NCBI GenBank assembly: GCA_003566395.1
Contig: PXDL01000168.1
Span: 1 to 5,275 of the forward strand
Reading direction: 5' to 3'
Length of the DNA: 5,275 nucleotides
From: Balneolia bacterium
GTDB taxonomy: Bacteria; Bacteroidota; Rhodothermia; Balneolales; Cyclonatronaceae
Shown: positions 1 to 5,067 of the stretch, in pieces
Layout: the number at the start of each line of letters is the position of its first letter
How positions within the stretch are numbered: the first letter of the stretch is position 1
Made by a program: the position numbers and the translations under genes
The notes under the pieces: model-generated
Seen by the model: only the letters and a program-made list of their open reading frames with translations
What the model was told of the DNA's origin: nothing
Databases searched by the model: none

Positions 1-74
1 AAAACTATATTCTCAATTTCAGTGATTACGAACTGGCCGACGACACAACACTGCTTTGTGTTAAGGTTCGCTGA
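1..74 (+). CDS. C-terminal end of a PP2C/SpoIIE-type serine phosphatase (partial)
   Basis: The window opens inside a gene whose frame runs from base 3 to a TGA at 72-74, leaving 23 visible codons. The peptide ends ELADDTTLLCVKVR. An Asp-Asp followed by Thr and a short hydrophobic strand just before the C-terminus is characteristic of the last strand of SpoIIE/RsbU-type PP2C phosphatases (usual form DDxTLLVxR), where the Asp helps bind the catalytic metal. Such proteins dephosphorylate anti-sigma-factor antagonists or other phosphoproteins, often behind a sensory domain; none of that part is visible here. The assignment rests on this short tail only. The other two forward frames give no recognisable protein end. 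The stop codon lies within the 5-bp repeat flanking the inserted element that follows. Confidence 0.6.
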   Translation, partial: NYILNFSDYELADDTTLLCVKVR

Positions 75-76
75 TT
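72..76. repeat. Left copy of putative target-site duplication TGATT
   Basis: TGATT directly abuts the left inverted repeat and includes the TGA stop of the upstream phosphatase gene. It matches the pentamer abutting the right end at 209-213. Confidence 0.5.
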
Positions 77-208
77 GAAGGCATTGCAAAATCGTTCTTT
101 TGCCCGTCTTCTGCCTTGTCACAAAAATGAATTCCTCAAATAGATAGCCTATTTCATTTTTGGTGCGGCGTTGAGTACAACCAAAATTCCTGGTTTTGCA
201 AAGCCTTC
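77..208. mobile_element. MITE-like non-autonomous element, 132 bp, with terminal inverted repeats
   Basis: The ends 77-91 (gaaggcattgcaaaa) and 194-208 (ttttgcaaagccttc) are inverted repeats matching at 14 of 15 positions. The identical pentamer TGATT lies directly outside both ends (72-76 and 209-213), as expected of a target-site duplication. Inside, 122-131 and 153-162 form a perfect 10-bp inverted repeat with almost the same centre (near 142), and atag/ctat (140-143, 149-152) can close the tip, so the whole element can fold as one long imperfect hairpin. There is no significant ORF, so it would need a transposase supplied elsewhere. The structure is seen directly; mobility is inferred. 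It could instead be a structured intergenic repeat of the REP type. I cannot name the parent IS family. Confidence 0.6.
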
Positions 209-213
209 TGATT
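209..213. repeat. Right copy of putative target-site duplication TGATT
   Basis: TGATT directly abuts the right inverted repeat. Removing the element and one copy would leave the stop codon followed by tacgttaaaaatg, a plausible uninterrupted 3' flank. Confidence 0.5.
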
Positions 214-252
214 ACGTTAAAAATGATGGTGTGGATGGAAATAGAAATGTTT

Positions 253-278
253 CCGGGTGAAAGACTGCCCGGCCTTTT
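253..278 (+). terminator. Possible weak terminator hairpin downstream of the phosphatase gene
   Basis: A GC-rich stem ccggg (253-257) pairs with cccgg (268-272), optionally extended by a G-U pair inward, around an eight-base loop. It is followed by ccttttcc, which has only four T in a row. Outer segments atggt (226-230) and accat (283-287) could extend the fold. It may end the phosphatase transcript, but the T tract is short. Confidence 0.35.
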
Positions 279-301
279 CCTAACCATTAGAATTTATTTA
301 A

Positions 302-349
302 AGCGTGTAAAAGCCCGCTGTTTTCTTTATTTTTGAAAAGCGGTACGCT
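302..349. repeat. Nested imperfect inverted repeat (hairpin)
   Basis: The outer arms agcgt (302-306) and acgct (345-349) pair perfectly. The inner arms ccgc plus ttttc (315-318, 321-325, with a two-base bulge) pair with gaaaa plus gcgg (335-343). The left side has an extra bulge of eight bases. The hairpin ends exactly at the ATG of the small ORF at 350. Its role is unknown; it could be a structured leader, a transcription attenuator or the remains of a mobile repeat. Confidence 0.4.
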
Positions 350-457
350 ATGAATCAGCAACCGGCGAACCATTCTCAGGTGGCTTTGTTTAATCAGGAA
401 TACGTACGGATTCGCAGGTTGGCTAAGTCTTCTATAAAACGTGTTTTTTTGCTGTAA
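350..457 (+). CDS. Doubtful small ORF, 35 residues
   Basis: An ATG at 350 opens 35 codons ending at TAA 455-457. The product is basic toward its C-terminus (VRIRRLAKSSIKRVFLL) and could form a short cationic helix. No family is recognised, there is no ribosome-binding site, and an ORF this short is easily found by chance. Its only supporting point is its position immediately after the inverted repeat at 302-349. It could be a leader peptide or a decayed remnant, but most likely it is not expressed. Confidence 0.15.
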   Translation: MNQQPANHSQVALFNQEYVRIRRLAKSSIKRVFLL

Positions 458-479
458 ATAACCAGGTTGATTACATTGT
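448..479 (+). promoter_or_regulatory. Candidate Bacteroidota-type promoter for the SPOR lipoprotein gene
   Basis: TTTG at 448-451 is followed, after 20 bases, by TACATTGT at 472-479, which approximates the -7 element TAnnTTTG at five of its six fixed positions. This spacing fits the TTTG-N(17-23)-TAnnTTTG promoters described in Bacteroidota. Transcription would begin near 485, giving a leader of about 85 bases before the ATG at 569. The match is short, so this is a candidate only. Confidence 0.3.
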
Positions 480-568
480 ATGCGGACCCTTAAAGTGCGG
501 GAATTTCACGCAAATTTACCGACCCAAAATCCGGCCCGACCGGGAAACTTCATCAAATACAGATCATT

Positions 569-1147
569 ATGGCATTCCTGAAATCTTTATTAGTGGTGGT
601 CATCGCGGCTATGGTTCTCTCACTCAGCGCTTGTGGAGGAGAGGAAGAACCACCTGCCGAAACGTCTGAACCTGAAGTCCGTGAACTTACAGACGAGGAA
701 ATACTCGAACGACTAAGGCAACAGCGCATAGAACGGCAGGAAACCGAAACTGAGCGGCAGGAGCGAACTCCAGAGCAGGATGAAATTGAACGGCGCGATG
801 AAAGGGAAAGAGAGGAAAGACGCCGGCAGGAAACCGCCGAGCGTGAGCGCCGGGCAACGGCAAGCGCCGGATATTCAGATTTTCAGTCACCCGAAGGCGA
901 GTACACCGTTCAGGTAGCTGCGCACAGAAACGAGTACATGGCCCGGCAAAGTGCCGAAATCTGGCGGGATCGCGGCTATAATTACACTTTCATCAGGCAG
1001 ACCGGCGATTTCGATACCGGCGATACCTGGTTCAAAGTGTATCTGGGGCGTTACGGAAGCTTCACAGATGCCGACCGAGTTTCGTTAACAGTAAACAATG
1101 AATATCCGCGTGGTTCATGGCCGCGTCCACTGCCCGAGGGCCGTTGA
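569..1147 (+). CDS. SPOR-domain lipoprotein with a charged helical spacer
   Basis: The 192-residue product starts with a lipoprotein signal peptide: Lys5, a hydrophobic stretch 7-19, and the lipobox LSAC ending at Cys22, the predicted lipidation site. Residues 24-38 are acidic and Pro-containing. Residues about 41-96 are almost entirely Glu, Arg, Gln and Asp and look like a long charged helix. Residues about 110-178 form a SPOR domain: an opening YTVQVAA strand, a helix with ARQSAEIW, and WFKVYLGRYGSFTDAD near the end. SPOR domains bind peptidoglycan with denuded glycan strands, mainly at division sites. The likely picture is an outer-membrane or periplasmic lipoprotein held against the cell wall, possibly in septation or envelope maintenance. 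The ATG at 569 is the only start that keeps the complete signal peptide; no Shine-Dalgarno is present. Its transcript probably ends at the terminators just downstream. Confidence 0.88.
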   Translation: MAFLKSLLVVVIAAMVLSLSACGGEEEPPAETSEPEVRELTDEEILERLRQQRIERQETETERQERTPEQDEIERRDEREREERRRQETAERERRATASAGYSDFQSPEGEYTVQVAAHRNEYMARQSAEIWRDRGYNYTFIRQTGDFDTGDTWFKVYLGRYGSFTDADRVSLTVNNEYPRGSWPRPLPEGR

Positions 1148-1155
1148 TGCCTTCT

Positions 1156-1186
1156 CGGGACTGCGGGCAATATGGTCCCGTTTTTT
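1156..1186 (+). terminator. Intrinsic terminator 1 after the SPOR lipoprotein gene
   Basis: cgggac (1156-1161) pairs perfectly with gtcccg (1175-1180), with a G-U pair possible just inside, around an 11-base loop. Six T (1181-1186) follow immediately. It lies nine bases past the lipoprotein stop codon. Confidence 0.85.
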
Positions 1187-1215
1187 GTAGTTTGTCTGAT
1201 AGAAACTACTTTTTT
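1187..1215 (+). terminator. Intrinsic terminator 2, directly adjoining terminator 1
   Basis: gtagttt (1187-1193) pairs perfectly with aaactac (1203-1209) around a nine-base loop. Six T (1210-1215) follow. It begins at the base after the T tract of the first terminator, so the two stand in tandem in the same orientation. Confidence 0.75.
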
Positions 1216-1243
1216 CCGGTTTACTAATCCGGTACCGGAAAAA
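1211..1243. repeat. Perfect 10-bp inverted repeat just upstream of the J-domain gene
   Basis: tttttccggt (1211-1220) and accggaaaaa (1234-1243) are perfect inverted repeats with a 13-base loop. The right arm also overlaps a self-contained palindrome ccggtaccgg (1229-1238), an alternative fold or a possible dimeric protein site. The left arm contains most of the T tract of terminator 2, so the RNA folds could compete. It ends 21 bases before the ATG at 1265. Confidence 0.55.
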
Positions 1244-1264
1244 TCCGTTCAGTACAACCAAACC

Positions 1265-2740
1265 ATGAGTAATCGGGACTACTACAGTATTCTTGGCGTC
1301 ACGCCGGATGCTCCGGCTTCGGACATCCGGAAAGCCTATGTGCGTATCAGCCGGATCGTTCATCCCGACCGCTTCGATCCGGCAACTCAGCCCGAAGACT
1401 GGGAACAGGCCAACCGTATGCTGCGTGAAGTAAACGAAGCCTGGCAGACCCTGAAAGATCCCTCCAAGCGTAGTTTCTATGATATGCGGATGGGGTTTCG
1501 GTCGAATGCGGGCAGAGCCCGTGAGCCTTACACATACAAGTATGAGGCCGAACGTCCCGCTCAAAAGCAGAAATCCGAACAGGAGCCTCCCGGAGAAGAC
1601 CCCACAACGGGCATCAGGCCGGGATCGAGTCCGTTCAATAAGCTTCCTGAAAATCTGCAGGAAACCTTGTTGAAGCGGGAAAAAGATATATTGCGTGATC
1701 ATTACCGCGTAGATACCGATCGCCCCCATCTTCACTATCTGAAAGCGGGAATATTTCCCGTATGGCTTTCGATATTATTTTTTTCTTCTCTGGGCAGCGA
1801 ATGGAGTTTGCTTGCATCGCTTATGATGCTGGTTCTTACGGTTGTCATCACCCTGTATGCTTCCGGACATATTTTCTGGTTGCTCAGGTGGCATTCCGCA
1901 CCGCTTTCGTGCCGGGTGTACATCACCCCGCTTTATGTGATCGAGACTTTTCTTGACGAGGTGCGGTGGTGGCCGGTAACGGGAATTCGGGAAGCGCGCA
2001 TCACCAATGAAAACGCGCGTTATGCCACAAGCAAAACGATGCTTAGCCTGGTCTATCGGGATTCAACCGCGAGGTTTGAAATTGCTCCCGTTCAGCTGGC
2101 CCGAAATTGCGTTCGAACGCTCAGGAAGTTTCAGCTTCAGGCTGAGAATGCAGTTCGCACAAACAACACTTCTTATTTCGATTCCCGGAATGAATTTGCT
2201 GAAGTTGACGGCCGGCCCTTCCCTCATAGAAAAGGGCTGCAATTTTCGACCTACGGTGTTTTGCTGCTTACAGGGTTGATGGCCTTCGGAGCCATATTTT
2301 CGTCCAACCGGGGAAACGAACCTCAGATAGGAAGCAGGCTTATTTCGCAGATGCTGCCGCTGCACGGTTCCAACATCACCTATTTTAACAAAGATCTTGC
2401 CCTGGCACCGCTGGAACTGGAGGCTACCGGTTTTCGCCATTATCTGGTAAAGATAACTCATTACGAAACCGGCACGCCCGTGAAAACTGTTTTCATACGG
2501 TCGAACCGGAAAAAGCATGTTCGCCTGCCCGACGGTGTGTACCGCATTCGCTATGCGGGCGGCTATAACTGGTACGGACCTGATGATCTTTTTGGCCCGA
2601 ATGGACGGTACTTTATTGAAACCGAACCCTTCGCATTCAGCAGTGAAGGAAATCGTCTTCAGGGCTACCTGATTCGCCTCGGTGATGAATCCCGGGTGGA
2701 ACGTGGTGAAGTACTGCTTACCGTGCCCGAATCTTTCTGA
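1265..2740 (+). CDS. Membrane-anchored J-domain (DnaJ-like) protein
   Basis: The 491-residue product opens with a J domain (about 4-75): DYYSILGV, a basic helix with RKAYVRISR, the essential HPD at 33-35, and a third helix through NEAWQTLKD. J domains recruit DnaK-type chaperones and stimulate their ATPase. A charged linker (about 80-155) follows, then two hydrophobic segments (161-178, 181-207). A basic, strand-rich stretch (210-320, with VYITPLYVIE and RWWPVTGIREARIT) resembles a bacterial PH-like domain. A third hydrophobic segment is at 327-345, and a beta-rich C-terminal region at 390-485 contains WYG, LFGP and GYLIRL. With a cytoplasmic J domain, the C-terminus would face the periplasm. 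There is no Gly/Phe region, zinc-binding domain or typical DnaJ C-terminus, so this is not canonical DnaJ. The ATG at 1265 is chosen because it precedes the J domain directly; the in-frame ATG at 1172 lies in terminator 1 and adds an unrelated hydrophobic leader. Confidence 0.85.
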   Translation: MSNRDYYSILGVTPDAPASDIRKAYVRISRIVHPDRFDPATQPEDWEQANRMLREVNEAWQTLKDPSKRSFYDMRMGFRSNAGRAREPYTYKYEAERPAQKQKSEQEPPGEDPTTGIRPGSSPFNKLPENLQETLLKREKDILRDHYRVDTDRPHLHYLKAGIFPVWLSILFFSSLGSEWSLLASLMMLVLTVVITLYASGHIFWLLRWHSAPLSCRVYITPLYVIETFLDEVRWWPVTGIREARITNENARYATSKTMLSLVYRDSTARFEIAPVQLARNCVRTLRKFQLQAENAVRTNNTSYFDSRNEFAEVDGRPFPHRKGLQFSTYGVLLLTGLMAFGAIFSSNRGNEPQIGSRLISQMLPLHGSNITYFNKDLALAPLELEATGFRHYLVKITHYETGTPVKTVFIRSNRKKHVRLPDGVYRIRYAGGYNWYGPDDLFGPNGRYFIETEPFAFSSEGNRLQGYLIRLGDESRVERGEVLLTVPESF

Positions 2741-2741
2741 A

Positions 2742-2760
2742 GCGGCTTTGGGAGAGCCGC
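2742..2760 (+). terminator. GC-rich hairpin after the J-domain gene, weak terminator
   Basis: gcggct (2742-2747) pairs perfectly with agccgc (2755-2760) around a seven-base loop, one base after the stop codon. What follows (agttcattcatcc) has no T run, so it may be a 3' stabilising hairpin or a poor terminator rather than a full stop. Confidence 0.4.
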
Positions 2761-2847
2761 AGTTCATTCATCCTTTCAGACAGACTAATTTCTCCCTGAA
2801 ACTGTTTAATGTGGTATGTGCATAGCCTGAATTTTCTAAATTATAGT

Positions 2848-3714
2848 ATGAATCGTTCGAAAGTACTTTTACTGTCGGCTATAGTTCCGGCCATCCTCTT
2901 TTTTACAGCTCCGGTAAAAGCCGGCGACTTTCCCGATAATGAGCGCATGCGTCATGTGGAGCAGCTCTACACCCTCGGATTTCTGGAGGCCTTCACGATC
3001 AACACGGGGGAGAGCATTCAGGAACTCATAACCGAACTTACGGCCGATCAGAACGAGCCGGTTTACGGGCGAATCGTGCTTGATGCCTTTGATCGTGAAG
3101 ATATGCAGGTCATCATAAAGCAAAGTCTTAGAAGAAGTTACCAGGAAGAGCACGCCCGGGCTTCGATCACCCACCTCAGCAAGCCGGATATTGCATCGCT
3201 GATGAAAAAGCTATACGACAGCGATACCGATTTTGATGATGAAGAGCTGCTGTCCGATTTTCAGGACTTTGCCCTTGAAGTGGAAACCAACCCTGAGGCC
3301 TGGGAGGAGAGAATCGACATCATTGCTTCAATACTCAACCGCTCCCAAACCACCCGGATTACGGTACAAACACTGGAAGACTTTTTAACCATTGTGGTGT
3401 TTGCCATCAACCAAACCAATGATGAGGATGACCGCCTAACCGACAGAGAAGTCAATGAGCTTATTATCTCTCTGAGAAATAACTTCCGGCAGTTTTTTGA
3501 CAATATGATGCTGTTCATAACTCTGTACTCCACCAGAGAGGCTGAAATAGAAGTCCTCCAAAAACACGCTGATTTTCTGGAGACGGCCCACGGCAGATGG
3601 TATATCCGGGCATACAACAGTGCTGTCCTCAACAGTTTCGGTGAAATCAGCGAGAAAGTAGCCGTTGATCTGGCGGACTGGGCTTTGAGTCAGGAAGAGC
3701 AGGTTCTGGAATAA
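2848..3714 (+). CDS. Exported alpha-helical protein of unknown function
   Basis: The 288-residue product begins with a clear signal peptide: MNRSK, a hydrophobic core at 6-20, and a VKA cleavage site near residue 25. The mature part would be periplasmic or secreted, because no further membrane segment is convincing. I chose the ATG at 2848 because the upstream in-frame ATG at 2809 would put 13 residues ahead of the signal peptide. The mature part is acidic and predicted mostly helical, with a strongly acidic patch DSDTDFDDEE at 124-133 and NDEDD at 191-195. The segment FLETAHGRWYIRAYNSA (243-259) recalls the Sp.G motif region of DUF2059-type proteins, but the resemblance is slight and I do not assign it. 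The gene lies 107 bases after the J-domain gene and 76 before the next gene, in the same direction. No catalytic motif or cysteine is seen. Confidence 0.75.
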   Translation: MNRSKVLLLSAIVPAILFFTAPVKAGDFPDNERMRHVEQLYTLGFLEAFTINTGESIQELITELTADQNEPVYGRIVLDAFDREDMQVIIKQSLRRSYQEEHARASITHLSKPDIASLMKKLYDSDTDFDDEELLSDFQDFALEVETNPEAWEERIDIIASILNRSQTTRITVQTLEDFLTIVVFAINQTNDEDDRLTDREVNELIISLRNNFRQFFDNMMLFITLYSTREAEIEVLQKHADFLETAHGRWYIRAYNSAVLNSFGEISEKVAVDLADWALSQEEQVLE

Positions 3715-3744
3715 GTTCGTATTTTAAAATTCTGTGCAGACGTT

Positions 3745-3775
3745 TTTACTCTCGTTTCTTTAATAATCATGTTTG
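3745..3775 (+). promoter_or_regulatory. Weak candidate promoter before the DUF6794-like gene
   Basis: CATGTTTG (3768-3775) fits the -7 element TAnnTTTG at five of its six fixed positions. TTTA at 3745-3748 lies 19 bases upstream in the place of the -33 TTTG. If real, transcription would start near 3781, leaving a very short leader before the ATG at 3791 and excluding the TTG at 3773 as a start codon. Each box departs from consensus by one base. Confidence 0.2.
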
Positions 3776-3790
3776 TATTACCATGAAACT

Positions 3791-4282
3791 ATGACAATCG
3801 CTGTTTTTTCTCTGATCATAAGTTTAACCTTCTTCTCTACCGGGCAGGAACTGAAAACTTCGGCATATACCGCAGTTGCCGATACTGCGGATGATTTTCG
3901 TCCCGGTACGATTCATGAGGCGGTATTTTATCTGAATGAAACGCTGCCGGAGCGGGACCTCGAAAGCATACGGGAGACCGATGAAGCAAGCTTTGTAGGA
4001 AACGCCCTCACCGGGGATGGTCTCGGAAGGTGGATTATCGAAGAGTGGGAACTTTGGAAGCCGGGACGGCTGCATACGTTTTTTAACCGGAATCAGATCT
4101 CGCAACCGCTTGAAATGGCGGAGGTTATTCTTACCAGTCTGCATCGCTATTTAAACAACAGGCCCATGCACATAAATCAGCAAATGGAACAGATACGTGC
4201 GTTCTGGGAGGATCAGGAGAAAGGACTTGAGAAGGGCCGGGAGGAAAAAGACGACAACGGTGATGACCCTGACGATTCATGA
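3791..4282 (+). CDS. DUF6794-like exported protein
   Basis: The 163-residue product has a hydrophobic N-terminus (3-17) that looks like a signal peptide but lacks the usual N-terminal Lys or Arg. The body at about 38-140 follows the pattern I know as DUF6794: an opening helix IHEAVFYLNE, a middle GLGRWIIEEWELW (77-89), an L..FFN segment (94-99), and a final EVILTSLHRYLNNRPM (111-126). Functions in that family are, to my knowledge, undescribed. The last 20 residues are highly charged and acidic (EEKDDNGDDPDDS) and probably disordered. I chose the ATG at 3791; a TTG at 3773 would add only MYYHET. The gene overlaps the following membrane-protein gene by four bases (ATGA), which implies translational coupling and a shared role. 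The family call is from memory of its motifs and has not been searched. Confidence 0.75.
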   Translation: MTIAVFSLIISLTFFSTGQELKTSAYTAVADTADDFRPGTIHEAVFYLNETLPERDLESIRETDEASFVGNALTGDGLGRWIIEEWELWKPGRLHTFFNRNQISQPLEMAEVILTSLHRYLNNRPMHINQQMEQIRAFWEDQEKGLEKGREEKDDNGDDPDDS

Positions 4283-5037
4283 AAAAGGAAGCAGCAGATT
4301 ATAGCGCCTCTTTGGTGGTTGCAGGTTTACTGACCCTCTGGCTTTTGCTGCTGCTGTGGTTGTTTCCGCTCAGTGTCACATCCGTACTTTTGGGAATCGG
4401 TATCAGTGGATTGATAGTTCTCGGTGCAAGCCGGCTGACTCATCAGTTTTCAAGAACCTCGTACAGACATGTTGCTTATCTGCTTATTTTGCTGCTTGGC
4501 GGGTACCTGATACTGCAATTCCTGCCCCGGGACCGCTACGATTCCAAACCGGCTGCCGAGGTGAGGGCGGCCGTTTCCATACTGGTGCAAACGCAGCCTA
4601 TCCGCCCCGATTTTCTTCAAACCACGCACGAACCACCCTTTGCGGTCATCACAGCGGCTCTTCAGAAATATAATACCGAACTTCCGGACTACTCCTGGAT
4701 GATTCGTTTTGAAACCGAAGATAGCACCGATGAGACTCCATACTACCTGTTTAATATTCGCAACGATCAGGCCGGGTCAAATTACCCCGGAGTTGTGGAT
4801 GCGTCGCTCAGCGGGGAATATTTCATGCTTGAAGTAGAGCAGGACGGAGCCCTGGTACTCTACAGAATTCCGCTTGATCGCACATTGAGGCCCTTCACGA
4901 TAGAAGGCATACCAGACACGCCGATTGCATCCGCTGCGACGTTTCAGGCGCGGATTCATCCCCACATGCTTGATGCCGGCATTCATTCCGGATTTCAGGC
5001 GGCGTTCTACCGGCTGCTTTCAGAATTGTACTCCTGA
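4279..5037 (+). CDS. Three-helix membrane protein of unknown function, coupled to the DUF6794-like gene
   Basis: The 252-residue product has a short N-terminus (MKKEAADYSA) and three hydrophobic segments at about 11-29, 31-50 and 63-82. A soluble region of about 170 residues follows (83-252). The basic residues at the N-terminus and the soluble part after three crossings suggest that the C-terminal region faces the periplasm; topology is otherwise open because the loop 51-62 is also basic. The soluble part mixes short strands (YYLFNIRND, YFMLEVEQD, LVLYRIPLD) with a C-terminal helix (GFQAAFYRLLSELY). I recognise no family and no catalytic motif. Its ATG lies inside the stop codon of the DUF6794-like gene, so its expression is likely tied to it. 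The next gene starts 30 bases later in the same direction. Confidence 0.8.
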   Translation: MKKEAADYSASLVVAGLLTLWLLLLLWLFPLSVTSVLLGIGISGLIVLGASRLTHQFSRTSYRHVAYLLILLLGGYLILQFLPRDRYDSKPAAEVRAAVSILVQTQPIRPDFLQTTHEPPFAVITAALQKYNTELPDYSWMIRFETEDSTDETPYYLFNIRNDQAGSNYPGVVDASLSGEYFMLEVEQDGALVLYRIPLDRTLRPFTIEGIPDTPIASAATFQARIHPHMLDAGIHSGFQAAFYRLLSELYS

Positions 5038-5067
5038 TTATTTGAGATACTAATCAAGACGAACACT

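Larger units (their letters stand above)
209..568. other. 360-bp stretch without a confident gene
   Basis: Neither strand carries a convincing coding sequence. It contains a weak terminator-like hairpin (253-278), a nested inverted repeat (302-349), a doubtful 35-codon ORF (350-457) and a promoter candidate (448-479). It shows no tRNA, rRNA or CRISPR-like pattern. It may hold the regulatory region of the lipoprotein gene at 569, with about 90 bases of leader. Confidence 0.6.

Noticed and set aside
43..61. Short inverted repeat acacaa/ttgtgt
   Set aside because: It is only six bases and lies inside the phosphatase coding tail, where it is explained by codons.
72..222. Integron attC-like site, because an imperfect palindrome directly follows a stop codon
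   Set aside because: The conserved outer boxes RYYYAAC and GTTRRRY are absent at the expected ends; GTTAAAA at 216-222 lacks the final pyrimidine and has no partner. Terminal repeats plus a target duplication fit a MITE better.
174..1262. A 12-base direct repeat agtacaaccaaa at 174-185 and 1251-1262
   Set aside because: About one exact 12-base repeat is expected by chance in a window this long, and the flanks share nothing further.
1115..1735. A 206-codon open frame on the minus strand
   Set aside because: It is antisense to the end of the lipoprotein gene, both terminators and the well-supported J domain. Its translation shows no family, and it would cross three hairpins.
2063..2767. A 234-codon open frame on the minus strand
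   Set aside because: It lies wholly opposite the J-domain gene and its 3' hairpin. The product has no recognisable domain or signal, so it is best explained as a shadow frame.
3721..3730. Perfect palindrome attttaaaat after the helical-protein gene
   Set aside because: It contains only A and T, has no loop and no following T tract, so it is neither a credible terminator nor a distinct operator.
5035..5056. Inverted repeat tgatta/taatca across the end of the membrane-protein gene
   Set aside because: A six-base AT-rich stem with a 10-base loop and no T tract is too weak to call a terminator before the GTPase gene.
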